Source: Staphylococcus canis
Lineage (GTDB): Bacteria > Bacillota > Bacilli > Staphylococcales > Staphylococcaceae
NCBI RefSeq assembly: GCF_016238445.1
Contig: NZ_JABANU010000012.1
Span: 1 to 64,000, forward strand
DNA: 64,000 nt
Reading direction: 5' to 3'
Of this stretch, positions 9,653 through 18,868 are shown piece by piece. Position 1 is the first letter of the stretch; the number at the start of each line of letters is the position of its first letter. The notes beneath the pieces are model-generated. The model searched no databases. It was given only the letters and a program-made list of their open reading frames with translations, and was not told where the DNA came from. Position numbers and translations under genes: made by a program.

Positions 9653-10531
9653 TTATTTTCGGTATCTTAATTTTGCAAATGCATCATGTTGATGAATAGA
9701 CTCTTCATTACGACATTCAATATCAAAGCCATCTAACCAATCTATTTCAACTAAATCTGCAGCAATTAGACGAATTAAGTCTTCTACAAAACGTGGGTTT
9801 TCATAGGCACGTTCTGTTACACGTTTTTCGTCTGGACGTTTTAAAATCGGATATAAAATAGAGCTTGCATTTGCTTCCATGGCATCTAGTAATATTTCTT
9901 TATAATCTTCAGGTAAGTTTGCTTCAGGATTCAAGTAACTCTTAACTGTAATCATACCACGTTGATTGTGCGCAGAATACTCACTGATTTCTTTTGAACA
10001 TGGACACAATGTAGTGACTGCCGCTTCAATCGTTAACTCTTTACGCGTAACATCATCCTCATTAACTGAAAGTCCATAAGTGACATCAGCTGATCCAAGT
10101 GCTTTAATGTTCGTTACAGGACTTACACGATCAAAAAACCATTTTCCAGAGACATCTACGCCAGCACTGTGTTGTTCCATATTACTTTTGAGACGATTTA
10201 ATAATTTTGTCAAAGCATCGAATTCTAAACGAATGCCATTATCGTATTCAGCTTCTACTGATTCTAAAATACGACTCATATTAATGCCTTTTTCGTCTTG
10301 ATTTAAACTTGTCGAAAAACTAAAAGTACCAGCAGTTTGATATTGATCAATTAACACTGGATACGTTAAGTTTTTAATTCCCACTTCTTCAATTTCAAAT
10401 AAAAAGTTTTTATGTGTACTTTGAAGGTCTGGCATTTCAGATTTTGTTGTAGGTTTTGTTCCTTTAATAGGATCTACTGAACCGAAATGCTTCCAACGAC
10501 CTTCGCGTGTTGATAAATCAAATTCAGTCAT
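9653..10531 (-). CDS. folE2: GTP cyclohydrolase IB (FolE2)
   Basis: A 292-residue GTP cyclohydrolase of the IB (COG1469) type. It opens GTP to dihydroneopterin triphosphate, the first step of folate synthesis. The conserved [12 protein letters not shown] segment near residues 174-185 supplies the metal-binding cysteine, and SAHNQRG contributes the conserved histidine and arginine. The ATG at 10531 follows GGAGGAAG. Staphylococci use this enzyme rather than FolE1. It lies 54 bases downstream of bshB2 and could be read from the same transcript. Confidence 0.93.
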   Translation of the reverse strand: MTEFDLSTREGRWKHFGSVDPIKGTKPTTKSEMPDLQSTHKNFLFEIEEVGIKNLTYPVLIDQYQTAGTFSFSTSLNQDEKGINMSRILESVEAEYDNGIRLEFDALTKLLNRLKSNMEQHSAGVDVSGKWFFDRVSPVTNIKALGSADVTYGLSVNEDDVTRKELTIEAAVTTLCPCSKEISEYSAHNQRGMITVKSYLNPEANLPEDYKEILLDAMEANASSILYPILKRPDEKRVTERAYENPRFVEDLIRLIAADLVEIDWLDGFDIECRNEESIHQHDAFAKLRYRK

Positions 10532-10585
10532 TTTATACTTCCTCCACTATAATTATCACGGGCATATCATTATGCGATGATGTCG

Positions 10586-11260
10586 TTAGAATTGATACGT
10601 CCAAAATGTTTCTGTAGTTAAGAATGATTCAGCTTCTTTAGGTGCACCAGATGCATGTGCATTTGGGTTCGCAAGTTGTTCTAAAAATGGGCCAGTTTGT
10701 GATTGATGCGCTTTGAATGCATTATATTTACGCGTTTTATACGCAGTAATATCGTTCACAATGTCTGGTTCTCCAAGTGATTCAATAGCATCATTGCTAA
10801 ACGCAACAAGTTGTAAGCGTGGTCTATCTTCGGGTTTTAATCGTCCGACTGTTCGAACCACAGCTTCCGCCGTCGCTTCGTGATCAGGATGGACAGCATA
10901 TCCAGGGTAAAAAGAAATAATTGTTGATGGGTTTGTCTCATCGATTAACGTTTGAACCATTTTATCCATTTCATCGTGTGGTTCAAATTCAACGGTCTTA
11001 TCACGTAAGCCCATTTTACGTAAATCAGAAATACCAATAGCTTTGACTGCTTGTTCAAGTTCTTTTTCTCTTATGAGCGGTAATGACTCACGTGTAGCAA
11101 TTGGAGGATTTCCTAAATTACGTCCCATCTGGCCAAGTGTTAAGCAAGCATAGGTAATCGGTACACCTGCATCACTAAGTTGTGCAAGAGTGCCTGCTGA
11201 AGAAAATGTTTCATCATCAGGATGTGGAAAAATAACAAGTACATGTGTTTCTTGTGTCAT
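10586..11260 (-). CDS. bshB2: Bacillithiol biosynthesis deacetylase BshB2
   Basis: A 224-residue zinc-dependent LmbE/PIG-L deacetylase that removes acetate from GlcNAc-malate in bacillithiol synthesis, or from thiol conjugates in detoxification. The zinc motif HPDDE is at residues 13-17, and the second histidine is in VHPDHEAT. It matches Bacillus YojG in length and context: yojF lies directly upstream, 18 bases away. The start codon ATG at 11260 has AGGAG upstream. Bacillithiol is the main low-molecular-weight thiol of staphylococci. Confidence 0.9.
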   Translation of the reverse strand: MTQETHVLVIFPHPDDETFSSAGTLAQLSDAGVPITYACLTLGQMGRNLGNPPIATRESLPLIREKELEQAVKAIGISDLRKMGLRDKTVEFEPHDEMDKMVQTLIDETNPSTIISFYPGYAVHPDHEATAEAVVRTVGRLKPEDRPRLQLVAFSNDAIESLGEPDIVNDITAYKTRKYNAFKAHQSQTGPFLEQLANPNAHASGAPKEAESFLTTETFWTYQF

Positions 11261-11278
11261 AAAGATTCTAACTCCTTT

Positions 11279-11638
11279 CTATGCTTGAAAAGGTTTGCGG
11301 CTGATTTCAAGTGCAGCAGCAAGTTGACCTTCATAATTAAAGCCGGCTAATAGAAGTTCGTCATTTTCATTGACTTCATAGTGTGTAAGACCTTGAACGT
11401 AAACCCAACCATTGTTTTGAAGTTTTAGTCCAACTCTAAAAGGATCTTTGACGCCACCTTTAAGTTGGGCATGTGTATAGGTAATTTGAATATTTCTTAA
11501 AAATGTGCCTGCATTAAAAACACGTTGATCAAAATGGCTAGCATACGCACCGTTTGTTGTTTCAACGTGAATATAGACAGGTTCATTTGCATATTGGTCA
11601 AGTAATGATTGCACCGCATCATTAGTAATTGGTTGCAA
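11279..11638 (-). CDS. yojF: YojF family protein (DUF1806)
   Basis: A roughly 119-residue soluble protein of the YojF/DUF1806 family, which nearly always precedes bshB2. Its role is unknown, but the constant pairing suggests it helps bacillithiol metabolism. Visible features are YIHVETTNGAYASH and GGVKDPFRVGLK, with no cysteines and no membrane segment. AGGAAGG at 11650-11656 is 11 bases before the TTG at 11638, giving (M)QPITNDAV. A GTG at 11647 is only two bases from that site and is less likely. The start is therefore uncertain by three codons. Confidence 0.82.
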   Translation of the reverse strand: MQPITNDAVQSLLDQYANEPVYIHVETTNGAYASHFDQRVFNAGTFLRNIQITYTHAQLKGGVKDPFRVGLKLQNNGWVYVQGLTHYEVNENDELLLAGFNYEGQLAAALEISRKPFQA

Positions 11639-11742
11639 AAAAATCACTGCCTTCCTGATATGATTATCTATCTATTCTACTAGAAAAATGAAAAAAATCA
11701 TATTCCTATGCTCAATATTTATGAGGTATCAAATGAATAAAA

Positions 11743-12561
11743 TTAAAAGTGTGCGTCAGTATCACGTAACGCAATCAAAGCCTCACTACTTTTTTGATAA
11801 TGCATAGATAATGTCGGGTCTTGAAGGAGATGATAACTAATCAGGTCGATAATAAAATGCGTAGAAAGTTGAGAATTGACAAACTGTGTATCGTGCGTTC
11901 GCTTGTTGTCAACGGTCATAATAATTCGGCTACAATAGCGCTCAAGTTGTGGCGTACGGAAATGAGATATCGCAATGACCTCAGCCCCACTTTTATGACC
12001 ATGTGCAATGCTTTGTAAGATTTCACGAGTTTCTCCACTATTTGTTAAAACAATAACGGTTGTTTTGGAGTCACACATATGACCAATCACCATCATTTGA
12101 TGCGCATCTGTGATTGCGAGTGTATTTAATCCCATGCGTGAAGTTCGATAATACAACTCTTGTGCACTTAAGCCTGAACTGCCAATACCTACGAATATGA
12201 CTTTATTACTTTTACGAATTGCATCAACTAGACAAATTAAATCTGCTTCTACAATAAATTCACTCGTATGATTTAAGATTGACATGTAATGACGATACAT
12301 TACTTGTATTGAAGGGCTATTGTCGATATGTTGTGTTTGGAGTTCTTGTTGTACCGAAAAGCGAAATGATTGAAAGCTCTCATATCCTAGCTTGTGTATA
12401 AAACGTGAAAGGCTAGAAGGAGAGACATGAATCGCTTCTGAAAGATTTTGAATGGTACCTAAATGTGTATCAGATTCTAAATTTAAAAGGTAACGAGTGA
12501 TTTTGTGGTCAGTTTTAGTAAATTGATGCTTAGCGCGTTGGATACGATTTTCAAATTTCAT
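11743..12561 (-). CDS. RpiR/MurR-family regulator, likely of nanE-nagB
   Basis: A 272-residue transcription factor. The N-terminal RpiR helix-turn-helix (about 20-75) includes SPSSLSRFIHKLGYESFQSF. A C-terminal sugar-isomerase (SIS) domain (about 125-250) contains VGIGSSG and TNSGET and binds phosphosugars. It is divergent from nanE-nagB across a 116-base gap holding two promoters and two inverted repeats, so it probably controls both. The ligand is likely an amino sugar phosphate such as ManNAc-6P or GlcN-6P; this is inferred from the neighbours. Start ATG with AAAGGAG. S. aureus NanR belongs to the same family. Confidence 0.88.
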   Translation of the reverse strand: MKFENRIQRAKHQFTKTDHKITRYLLNLESDTHLGTIQNLSEAIHVSPSSLSRFIHKLGYESFQSFRFSVQQELQTQHIDNSPSIQVMYRHYMSILNHTSEFIVEADLICLVDAIRKSNKVIFVGIGSSGLSAQELYYRTSRMGLNTLAITDAHQMMVIGHMCDSKTTVIVLTNSGETREILQSIAHGHKSGAEVIAISHFRTPQLERYCSRIIMTVDNKRTHDTQFVNSQLSTHFIIDLISYHLLQDPTLSMHYQKSSEALIALRDTDAHF

Positions 12562-12581
12562 AGCATTTCTCCTTTAAAATG

Positions 12582-12651
12582 AGTATATTTGAAAATAAAT
12601 TTCAAAACAAGAGATAATATTGACGTTTCTTTTCAAAATGGTATATTGAAA
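12582..12651. promoter_or_regulatory. Divergent rpiR/nanE promoters with two operator-like inverted repeats
   Basis: Toward the regulator (minus), TTGTTT (12605-12610) and TATACT (12582-12587) are 17 bases apart. The repeat TTTGAAA-N5-TTTCAAA (12588-12606) fills that spacer. Toward nanE (plus), TTGACG (12620-12625) and TATATT (12642-12647) are 16 bases apart. TTTCAA (12631-12636) and TTGAAA (12646-12651) flank and overlap that -10. Both promoters thus carry the same TTGAAA/TTTCAA half-sites, as expected for repression by one regulator. Confidence 0.75.
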
Positions 12652-12677
12652 GTGAATGATATAAAAGGAGCGATTGG

Positions 12678-13352
12678 ATGACATTACCTCAAGGATTAAT
12701 TGTATCGTGTCAGGCGTTACCAGATGAGCCGTTACACTCATCTTTTATTATGAGTAAAATGGCTTTAGCCGCTAAAGAAGGTGGCGCCGTTGGTATACGA
12801 GCAAATACGAAAGAAGATATTTTAGCGATTAAATCAGAAGTTGATTTACCAGTGATAGGAATAGTAAAACGTGATTATTCGGATTCTTCAGTATTTATTA
12901 CAGCGACACAAAAAGAAGTAGACGAACTACTTGAAAGTGGTTGTGAAGTTATAGCACTTGATGCAACGTTACGTAAGCGACCGGCAGAGGATTTGGCAAC
13001 GCTTGTGGCCTATATACGTGAACAGGCACCTTCTGTTGAAATTATGGCGGATATTGCAACAATTGAAGAAGCAAAAAATGCGGATGAATTAGGATTTGAC
13101 TATATCGGTACAACATTACACGGCTATACAGAAGAAACTAAAGGGCAAGTGTTATATGATAATGACTTTGCTTTTTTAGATGACGTATTACGTGAGGTGG
13201 ATCGTAAAGTAATTGCGGAAGGCAATGTAATCACACCTGAAATGTTGAAAACAGTATTTGATAAAGGTGTTTATGCAGCTGTTGTGGGTGGCGCCATTAC
13301 ACGTCCACGTGATATTACAAAACGTTTCGTAAATATGATAAAGGAGAATTGA
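12678..13352 (+). CDS. nanE: N-acetylmannosamine-6-phosphate 2-epimerase
   Basis: A 224-residue TIM-barrel epimerase that converts ManNAc-6P to GlcNAc-6P in sialic acid and ManNAc use. NanE features are the N-terminal [29 protein letters not shown] (catalytic lysine), ADIATIEEA and the C-terminal VVGGAITRP phosphate loop. The ATG follows AAAGGAG. It heads an operon with nagB and is preceded by RpiR-type operators. In S. aureus nanE sits in the nan locus with nanA and nanK; neither of those is in this window. Confidence 0.92.
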   Translation: MTLPQGLIVSCQALPDEPLHSSFIMSKMALAAKEGGAVGIRANTKEDILAIKSEVDLPVIGIVKRDYSDSSVFITATQKEVDELLESGCEVIALDATLRKRPAEDLATLVAYIREQAPSVEIMADIATIEEAKNADELGFDYIGTTLHGYTEETKGQVLYDNDFAFLDDVLREVDRKVIAEGNVITPEMLKTVFDKGVYAAVVGGAITRPRDITKRFVNMIKEN

Positions 13353-13358
13353 TATGCG

Positions 13359-14108
13359 ATGAGAATTACAAATATAGGATCGAGTGATAAAGCTTCCTTT
13401 TATGTCGCTTGTGAACTGTATCATCAAATATTAAATCATCCACAAAGTCGACTTGGATTAGCGACAGGTGGCACAATGGTAGGAATGTACGGTTATTTAG
13501 TTGATTTATTAACGAAGAATAAATTAGACGTCACACATATCGAAACATTTAATTTAGATGAGTATAAAGGTCTAGCGCCGGAGCATTCTGCAAGTTATAA
13601 CTACTATATGCATCAAATTTTGTTTGACAGATACCCATACTTTAATGAAGCGAACCTACATTTACCAAATGGTATGGCACAAGATGTGACGGCAGAGTCT
13701 GAGCGTTATGAACAATTGTTAGCGGATAGAGGGCCTATAGATATTCAAATTTTAGGTATTGGAGAGAATGGCCATATTGGGTTTAACGAACCGGGTACGC
13801 CATTCGACAGTGTTACACATTGTGTGGATCTAACAGAGAGTACTATTGAAGCGAATAGTCGCTTTTTTAATAATAAAAATGATGTACCAAGACAGGCTAT
13901 CTCAATGGGACTTTCTTCTATCATGAGAGCAAAACGCATTATTTTGTTAGCGTTTGGTAAACATAAAAAGGATGCTATTACAAAATTAGTCAATGGCACA
14001 ATTTCGACAGATGTCCCTGCTACAATTTTAAGGGAACATCCTAATGTTGATGTTTATGTAGATGACGAAGCAATGCCAGACTACATTAATGAATCGTCGC
14101 GCGTTTGA
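13359..14108 (+). CDS. nagB: Glucosamine-6-phosphate deaminase
   Basis: A 249-residue isomerase/deaminase that converts GlcN-6P to fructose-6P and ammonia. The active-site segments are ATGGTMVGMY, FNLDEY (general-base aspartate), GIGENGHIGFNEPG with the catalytic histidine and glutamate, and SMGLSSIM. The ATG at 13359 is used because an ATG five bases earlier hits a stop after two codons. The gene is six bases after nanE. Together they take ManNAc-6P toward glycolysis, but the intervening deacetylase NagA is not in this window. Confidence 0.93.
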   Translation: MRITNIGSSDKASFYVACELYHQILNHPQSRLGLATGGTMVGMYGYLVDLLTKNKLDVTHIETFNLDEYKGLAPEHSASYNYYMHQILFDRYPYFNEANLHLPNGMAQDVTAESERYEQLLADRGPIDIQILGIGENGHIGFNEPGTPFDSVTHCVDLTESTIEANSRFFNNKNDVPRQAISMGLSSIMRAKRIILLAFGKHKKDAITKLVNGTISTDVPATILREHPNVDVYVDDEAMPDYINESSRV

Positions 14109-14177
14109 TATTTTCAATCACGGGTATACATTCAAGTGGATGTAAATAGATAAATTTCTCGGAGGATTGATTTGAAG

Positions 14178-14816
14178 ATGGAACTACAATTAGCAATTGA
14201 TTTATTAAATAAAGAAGACGCAGCTAAATTAGCAAAACAAGTAACAGATTATGTTGATATTGTTGAAATTGGTACACCTATCGTGATTAATGAAGGTTTA
14301 GCAGCAGTTCAGCATTTAAAAGACAATGTTAAAGATGATGATGTTAAAGTTTTAGCTGACTTAAAAATCATGGATGCATCAGACTATGAAGTAAGCCAAG
14401 CAGTTAAATTCGGTGCTGATGTGGTAACAATTTTAGGGGCAGCAGAAGATGCATCAATTCAAGCAGCAGTTGAAGAAGCACATAAACATGGCAAAGAATT
14501 ACTTGTAGACTTAATTGCGGTTCAAGATATCGAAAAACGCGCAAAAGAATTAGACGAAATGGGTGCTGATTATATTGCAGTGCACACAGGATATGATCTT
14601 CAAGCTCAAGGTCAATCACCATTAGAAAGCTTGAAAAAAGTAAAAGCTGTAATTAAAAACTCTAAAGTTGCAGTTGCTGGTGGTATTAAACCAGATACAA
14701 TTAAAGAAGTTGTTGCTGAAAATCCAGACCTTGTCATTGTTGGTGGCGGTATCGCAAACGCTGATGACCCTCGTGAAGCAGCACGATTATGTCGTGAAGC
14801 GATTGAAGGTAAATAA
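14178..14816 (+). CDS. hxlA: 3-hexulose-6-phosphate synthase
   Basis: A 212-residue orotidine-decarboxylase-like barrel that condenses formaldehyde with ribulose 5-phosphate to give hexulose 6-phosphate. The first step of the RuMP pathway uses conserved residues in LADLKIMDASDYE and VHTGYDLQAQG, and the phosphate site is AGGIKPDT and VIVGGGIA. The ATG at 14178 gives MELQLAIDLL, matching relatives. A TTG two codons earlier has better spacing to GGAGG (six rather than twelve bases) and may be used instead. In staphylococci the pair probably serves formaldehyde detoxification or pentose supply. Confidence 0.92.
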   Translation: MELQLAIDLLNKEDAAKLAKQVTDYVDIVEIGTPIVINEGLAAVQHLKDNVKDDDVKVLADLKIMDASDYEVSQAVKFGADVVTILGAAEDASIQAAVEEAHKHGKELLVDLIAVQDIEKRAKELDEMGADYIAVHTGYDLQAQGQSPLESLKKVKAVIKNSKVAVAGGIKPDTIKEVVAENPDLVIVGGGIANADDPREAARLCREAIEGK

Positions 14817-14817
14817 T

Positions 14818-15363
14818 ATGACGGTATTGAACTATCAACTTATTTTAGATGAACTGAAACAAACGCTTAGTCATATTCAAGATGACGAAGTTCGCACGTT
14901 TCAAGATGCGATTCACAATGCGAAAGCAGTATTTGTTTCTGGAAAAGGTCGTTCAGGATTTGTTGCGAATAGTTTTGCGATGCGTTTAAACCAACTTGGA
15001 AAGCGCGCGTATGTTGTTGGAGAATCAACGACACCGTCAATCGAGGAAGGTGACGTATTTGTCATTATTTCTGGTTCAGGATCGACAGCACACCTAAAGT
15101 TACTAGCCGAAAAGGCGAAAGAGGCGCATGCAGACGTCTATTTGATTACTACAAAACCAGATTCACCTATTGGAAGTTTAGCGACACAAAGCATTGAATT
15201 ACCAGCAGGTACAAAGTATGATGCAGAAGGTTCTGAACAACCTTTAGGAAGCTTATTTGAACAAAGTGCATTGATTATGTTAGATAGTCTTGTATTAAAT
15301 CTTCAAGATGCCTTAAATGTTGATGAAACAACGATGCAACGTAATCATGCGAATTTAGAATAG
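14818..15363 (+). CDS. hxlB: 6-phospho-3-hexuloisomerase
   Basis: A 181-residue SIS-fold isomerase that turns the product of HxlA into fructose 6-phosphate. The SIS motifs VSGKGRSGFVANSF (near 40-53) and IISGSGSTAHL (near 81-91) are clear, and EGSEQPLGSLFEQ is typical of the family. A longer open frame starts upstream inside hxlA, but the ATG at 14818, one base after the hxlA stop, is the sensible start and indicates translational coupling. The gene ends at a strong terminator. Confidence 0.93.
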   Translation: MTVLNYQLILDELKQTLSHIQDDEVRTFQDAIHNAKAVFVSGKGRSGFVANSFAMRLNQLGKRAYVVGESTTPSIEEGDVFVIISGSGSTAHLKLLAEKAKEAHADVYLITTKPDSPIGSLATQSIELPAGTKYDAEGSEQPLGSLFEQSALIMLDSLVLNLQDALNVDETTMQRNHANLE

Positions 15364-15372
15364 ATATTAAAG

Positions 15373-15429
15373 AAGCGGTTGTATACCCTTGATTAAGCAT
15401 TTTATCCAAGAGTATACGACCGCTTTTTA
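15373..15429. terminator. Terminator of hxlAB, between converging genes
   Basis: AAGCGGTTGTATAC pairs with GTATACGACCGCTT, with a short internal mismatch and a further TTG/CAA inner pair, followed by TTTTTAT. It separates hxlB from the opposing TSUP gene. Confidence 0.9.
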
Positions 15430-15449
15430 TATGTAAGGTTGTTAGGCTC

Positions 15450-16208
15450 CTATGTCCATATGTAATCATATACGTTTTTAAGTAGTAAAATTAATGTGAC
15501 TGCAATAAAGAGTAATCGAACATACGAAATACCTTTTTTAATAGCAAATTTACTCCCCATATAACTCCCTATAATCATCGAAAGTGCCATAACAATGCCT
15601 AAACTATAATCAACACGACCTAAAAACATAAATAACAATAAAGCACCTAAATTACTTCCGAAGTTTAATACTTTAGCATTTCCAGCCGCTTTTAAAAAGT
15701 CAAACCCAATAAGAAGTAAGACAAACATTAAGAAGCTCCCAGTTCCACCACCTAAAAAGCCATCATAAAAACCAATCATAATCAGTATAAAAAAAGCTAG
15801 GCTTAAACCAACTTTTGATATTGAATGTATTGGCTTTTGTTTACTCCAATCTTTTTTTAATAAAGTATACAAAAGTACAATAAATAACATGACGATAGCG
15901 AGAGGTTTAAAGTATTGTGTAGGTATCGTTGTAGCAATAAATGCACCACAAATAGACGAGATAAACACTAAAGGAAATAACATATAGATTAATTGTCGAT
16001 TGACTTTTCGAGCGCGAATGAATGAAATTGAAGCGGTAAGTGCTCCGAATGCACTGGCTAATTTATTTGTTCCTAAAGCTGTAGCAGGAGGCAAACCTAC
16101 TGCCATTAAAGCCGGGATAGAAATAAGACCGCCGCCGCCAACAACGGCATCGATAAAAGCAGCAATAAATCCTAAAACACTAATGATAAGCATTGTGATG
16201 AAGTCCAT
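15450..16208 (-). CDS. TSUP (TauE/SafE, DUF81) membrane permease
   Basis: A 252-residue integral membrane protein with about eight hydrophobic segments. Two repeated family signatures are visible: GGGGLISIPALMAVGLPPATALGTNK near the N-terminus (positions 22-47) and FYDGFLGGGTGS in the second half. TSUP proteins export sulfite or sulfoacetate, or take up other anions; the substrate here is unknown. The ATG at 16208 follows AAGGAGGG. It has its own promoter and no functional partner nearby. Confidence 0.85.
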   Translation of the reverse strand: MDFITMLIISVLGFIAAFIDAVVGGGGLISIPALMAVGLPPATALGTNKLASAFGALTASISFIRARKVNRQLIYMLFPLVFISSICGAFIATTIPTQYFKPLAIVMLFIVLLYTLLKKDWSKQKPIHSISKVGLSLAFFILIMIGFYDGFLGGGTGSFLMFVLLLIGFDFLKAAGNAKVLNFGSNLGALLLFMFLGRVDYSLGIVMALSMIIGSYMGSKFAIKKGISYVRLLFIAVTLILLLKNVYDYIWT

Positions 16209-16231
16209 GATAGCCCTCCTTAAGCGATAAA

Positions 16232-16261
16232 AGTATAGCATATATTGTTAAAAAGCGGCAA
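16232..16261 (-). promoter_or_regulatory. Promoter of the TSUP gene
   Basis: On the minus strand TTGCCG (16261-16256) and TATACT (16237-16232) are 18 bases apart, 23 bases before the start codon. This is a good sigma-A match. Confidence 0.6.
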
Positions 16262-16282
16262 TAGTCAGAAAATAATGCTTGA

Positions 16283-16334
16283 TTAAAAAACCATTAGGTA
16301 GAGTCTGTGCATACCCCGACTGTACCTAATGGTT
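16283..16334 (-). terminator. Intrinsic terminator of pdxK
   Basis: AACCATTAGGTA pairs with TACCTAATGGTT, with an inner AGTC/GACT arm. On the minus strand it is followed by TTTTTTAATC. It lies just past the pdxK stop. Confidence 0.88.
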
Positions 16335-16366
16335 GTTGTAGTCATATATTAATTTGTGAGTAACTT

Positions 16367-17200
16367 TTAAACTTCTTTAATCTCTACTTCAATTTTTTCA
16401 ACGCGATTTGCTGCACCATGGTCAACTGGACCAACAAAATCATTCATTTTCCAACCATTTTTAATTGCAGAGGCTACAAATGCTTTAGCATTAACGACAG
16501 CATCTTTAGGCGTTTGGCCGTTAGCAAGATTAGCTGTTGTTGCTGCAGCAAATGTACAACCTGCACCATGATTGTAACTTTGTTGGAACATATCTGTTGT
16601 TAATTGATAAAAATGTTCGCCATCATAATATAAGTCATAGGATTTATCTTGATCTAAAGCTTTACCACCTTTAATCACAACATGTTGTGCACCTTGGTCA
16701 TGAATGATTTTAGCCGCTTTTTTCATATCATCTATAGATTTTAAAGTACCTAAACCAGAAAGTTGACCTGCTTCGAATAAGTTTGGTGTGACAACAGTTG
16801 CTTTAGGTAATAAATATTTAATCATTGCATCTGTGTTTCCAGGGTTCAACACTTCATTTTCACCCTTACACACCATGACTGGGTCCACAACAAAGTCTTT
16901 AGCACCAGATTCATCAAAAGCTTCACCAGCACGTTTGATGACTTCTTGTGTTCCTAACATGCCTGTTTTCACTGCATCAGGACCTACACTCATAGCAGTT
17001 TCTAGTTGTTTATTGAATACATCGAAAGGAATAGGTGTCACATCATGTGACCATGTTTCCTTATCCATTGTTACAATCGCTGCTAAAGCGACCATACCAT
17101 ATGTGTCAAGCTCTTGAAACGTTTTTAAGTCAGCTTGCATCCCTGCACCAGCACTTGTATCAGAGCCGGCAATTGTTAATACTTTTTTTAATCCCATCAT
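16367..17200 (-). CDS. pdxK: Pyridoxine/pyridoxal kinase (ThiD-like fold)
   Basis: A 277-residue ribokinase-fold kinase very close to the S. aureus enzyme, which phosphorylates pyridoxal and pyridoxine; it was earlier annotated as thiD. Features are the N-terminal TIAGSDTSAGAGMQADLKTF, substrate-site residues around TGMLGT, VVDPVMVCKGE, and the anion-hole motif HGAGCTFAAA with its conserved Cys. ThiD (hydroxymethylpyrimidine phosphate kinase) has the same fold and cannot be wholly excluded. Two adjacent ATGs occur; the first, at 17200, is six bases from GGAG. The gene stands alone. Confidence 0.85.
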   Translation of the reverse strand: MMGLKKVLTIAGSDTSAGAGMQADLKTFQELDTYGMVALAAIVTMDKETWSHDVTPIPFDVFNKQLETAMSVGPDAVKTGMLGTQEVIKRAGEAFDESGAKDFVVDPVMVCKGENEVLNPGNTDAMIKYLLPKATVVTPNLFEAGQLSGLGTLKSIDDMKKAAKIIHDQGAQHVVIKGGKALDQDKSYDLYYDGEHFYQLTTDMFQQSYNHGAGCTFAAATTANLANGQTPKDAVVNAKAFVASAIKNGWKMNDFVGPVDHGAANRVEKIEVEIKEV

Positions 17201-17466
17201 GTAACACTCCTTTATCACTTTACGTACAATATTAATAGTTTTTAAATGTTCAATTTAATCTAGATTAAAGCGAGCAGTTAACTCACCTTTAAATGTTAAA
17301 ATATGAATTCTTAACTACTTTATATTTGTATATAATATTGTACAAAGATGACCTTATTAACTATTATTTGGTATCTATCATATCACGACAGGGAAGATAT
17401 AGAAAATGTTTAATTTTACGGTTCATGTTTGTAAGATATGTTAAAATATGAGCTGAGGTGAATCGG

Positions 17467-18135
17467 ATGGAATGGTCGTCAATTTTTCATGAAATTAAAG
17501 AAAAACATGATTTCAAAGCGATGCATGATTTTTTAGAGCGTGAGTATACTACAGAGACTGTATATCCAGACAAAGCTAATATTTATCAAGCTTTTGATTT
17601 AACTTCTTTTGAAGATATCAAGGTTGTTATTTTAGGACAAGATCCTTATCATGGACCGAATCAAGCTCACGGTCTAGCTTTTTCTGTACAACCCAATGCG
17701 AAATTTCCACCGTCTTTAAGAAATATGTACAAAGAGTTAGCAGATGATATTGGATGTGAGCGTCAATCTCCACATTTACAAGATTGGGCTAGAGAAGGAG
17801 TATTGTTACTAAATACCGTATTAACAGTACGAAAAGGGGAAGCACATTCCCATCGTGGTATTGGTTGGGAAGTATTTACTAATGAAATTATTCAAGCAGT
17901 GTCTACTTATAAAGAGGGCGTCGTTTTTATATTATGGGGTAAGCCTGCTCAAGAAAAAATAAAACTCATCGATCAATCTAAACATTTGATTCTCAAATCA
18001 CCACATCCTAGCCCATTATCAGCATTTCGTGGTTTTTTTGGATCAAAACCTTATTCTAAAGCGAATCAATATTTAATAGAGCAAGGTAAAACACCGATTC
18101 AATGGTGTGAAGGGAAGGAAAGCGTGGATGAATAA
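17467..18135 (+). CDS. ung: Uracil-DNA glycosylase
   Basis: A 222-residue family 1 UDG that removes uracil from DNA. The catalytic water-activating motif is GQDPYHG with D59, the DNA-intercalation loop is [10 protein letters not shown], and LLLNTVLTV supplies the uracil pocket asparagine. The ATG at 17467 lies seven bases after the GAGGTG ribosome binding site; the upstream GTG is part of that site. The final eight bases overlap the next gene, so the two are coupled. About 265 bases of A/T-rich, gene-free DNA precede it. Confidence 0.95.
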   Translation: MEWSSIFHEIKEKHDFKAMHDFLEREYTTETVYPDKANIYQAFDLTSFEDIKVVILGQDPYHGPNQAHGLAFSVQPNAKFPPSLRNMYKELADDIGCERQSPHLQDWAREGVLLLNTVLTVRKGEAHSHRGIGWEVFTNEIIQAVSTYKEGVVFILWGKPAQEKIKLIDQSKHLILKSPHPSPLSAFRGFFGSKPYSKANQYLIEQGKTPIQWCEGKESVDE

Positions 18136-18433
18136 AGAAAAATTACTTCAACTATTAGAAGAAGAACTTGTACAAGCAGATGAATCTCAAACGGATACAG
18201 AATTTGAAAAACACATTTATGCCATTTACAAGTTAGCAGCACTTTATACGGATGCTAACGAGCGTTCGCAACCTGTAAAGAGAACTAGCGTATCTTCATC
18301 TACTGTAACAGCAGATGAAATTCGACGTATGGGTGGTAAGGTTGAACAACCTAAAAAAACTGAATCTACTCAATCACAACGTATGGTTACGGATGATGAA
18401 ATTGGAAATGGCGAATCAATTTTTGATTTTTAG
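18128..18433 (+). CDS. DUF5327 family small protein (YwdI-like)
   Basis: A 101-residue acidic, soluble protein. The first 55 residues are probably helical ([15 protein letters not shown]...[10 protein letters not shown]), and the rest is low-complexity Ser/Thr/Gln-rich linker with two short repeats, ADEIRRMGG and [10 protein letters not shown]. The same gene follows ung in Bacillus (ywdI). Function is unknown. The ATG at 18128 is preceded by AAGGAAAG and overlaps the end of ung by eight bases. Confidence 0.8.
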   Translation: MNKEKLLQLLEEELVQADESQTDTEFEKHIYAIYKLAALYTDANERSQPVKRTSVSSSTVTADEIRRMGGKVEQPKKTESTQSQRMVTDDEIGNGESIFDF

Positions 18434-18444
18434 GAGGATATAAC

Positions 18445-18807
18445 ATGAAAATATTTATTATACTAGGTGCGCTTAATGCGTTAATGGCAGTAGGTACAGG
18501 TGCATTTGGAGCGCATGCATTAGATGGTAAATTATCTGAACATTATATGTCAGTTTGGGAAAAAGCAACGATGTATCAAATGTATCACGGTTTAGGTTTA
18601 ATATTAATTGGCATCATTGGGGGCGCACTACATGTGAATGTTGGTTGGGCAGGATGGCTCATGTTCTTAGGCATTATCTTTTTTAGTGGTTCTCTCTACG
18701 TACTATCTCTTACTCAAGTTAGTGTTTTAGGTGCCATTACACCAATTGGTGGGGTGCTATTTATTGTCGGATGGTTAATGCTTGCAATAGCAGCGTTTAA
18801 AATATAA
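18445..18807 (+). CDS. DUF423 membrane protein (YwdK-like)
   Basis: A 120-residue membrane protein with four predicted helices and the family motif GAFGAHAL near residues 20-27, plus [13 protein letters not shown]. Its function is unknown. It is the third gene of the ung operon, as in Bacillus, and starts 11 bases after the previous stop with GGAGG. A terminator follows. Confidence 0.88.
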   Translation: MKIFIILGALNALMAVGTGAFGAHALDGKLSEHYMSVWEKATMYQMYHGLGLILIGIIGGALHVNVGWAGWLMFLGIIFFSGSLYVLSLTQVSVLGAITPIGGVLFIVGWLMLAIAAFKI

Positions 18808-18815
18808 TAGGTGAT

Positions 18816-18847
18816 AAGCGGGTCTATTAATAGGACTCGCTTTTTTT
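18816..18847 (+). terminator. Intrinsic terminator of the ung operon
   Basis: AAGCGGGTC pairs with GGACTCGCTT around TATTAATA, followed by TTTTTTT. Confidence 0.92.
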
Positions 18848-18868
18848 AAAATTAAAGTGATTTAGTTG

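Noticed and set aside
14404-14622. 72-codon minus-strand frame inside hxlA
   Set aside because: Leucine-rich shadow of the hxlA coding strand with no ribosome binding site; it lies fully within a well-supported gene.
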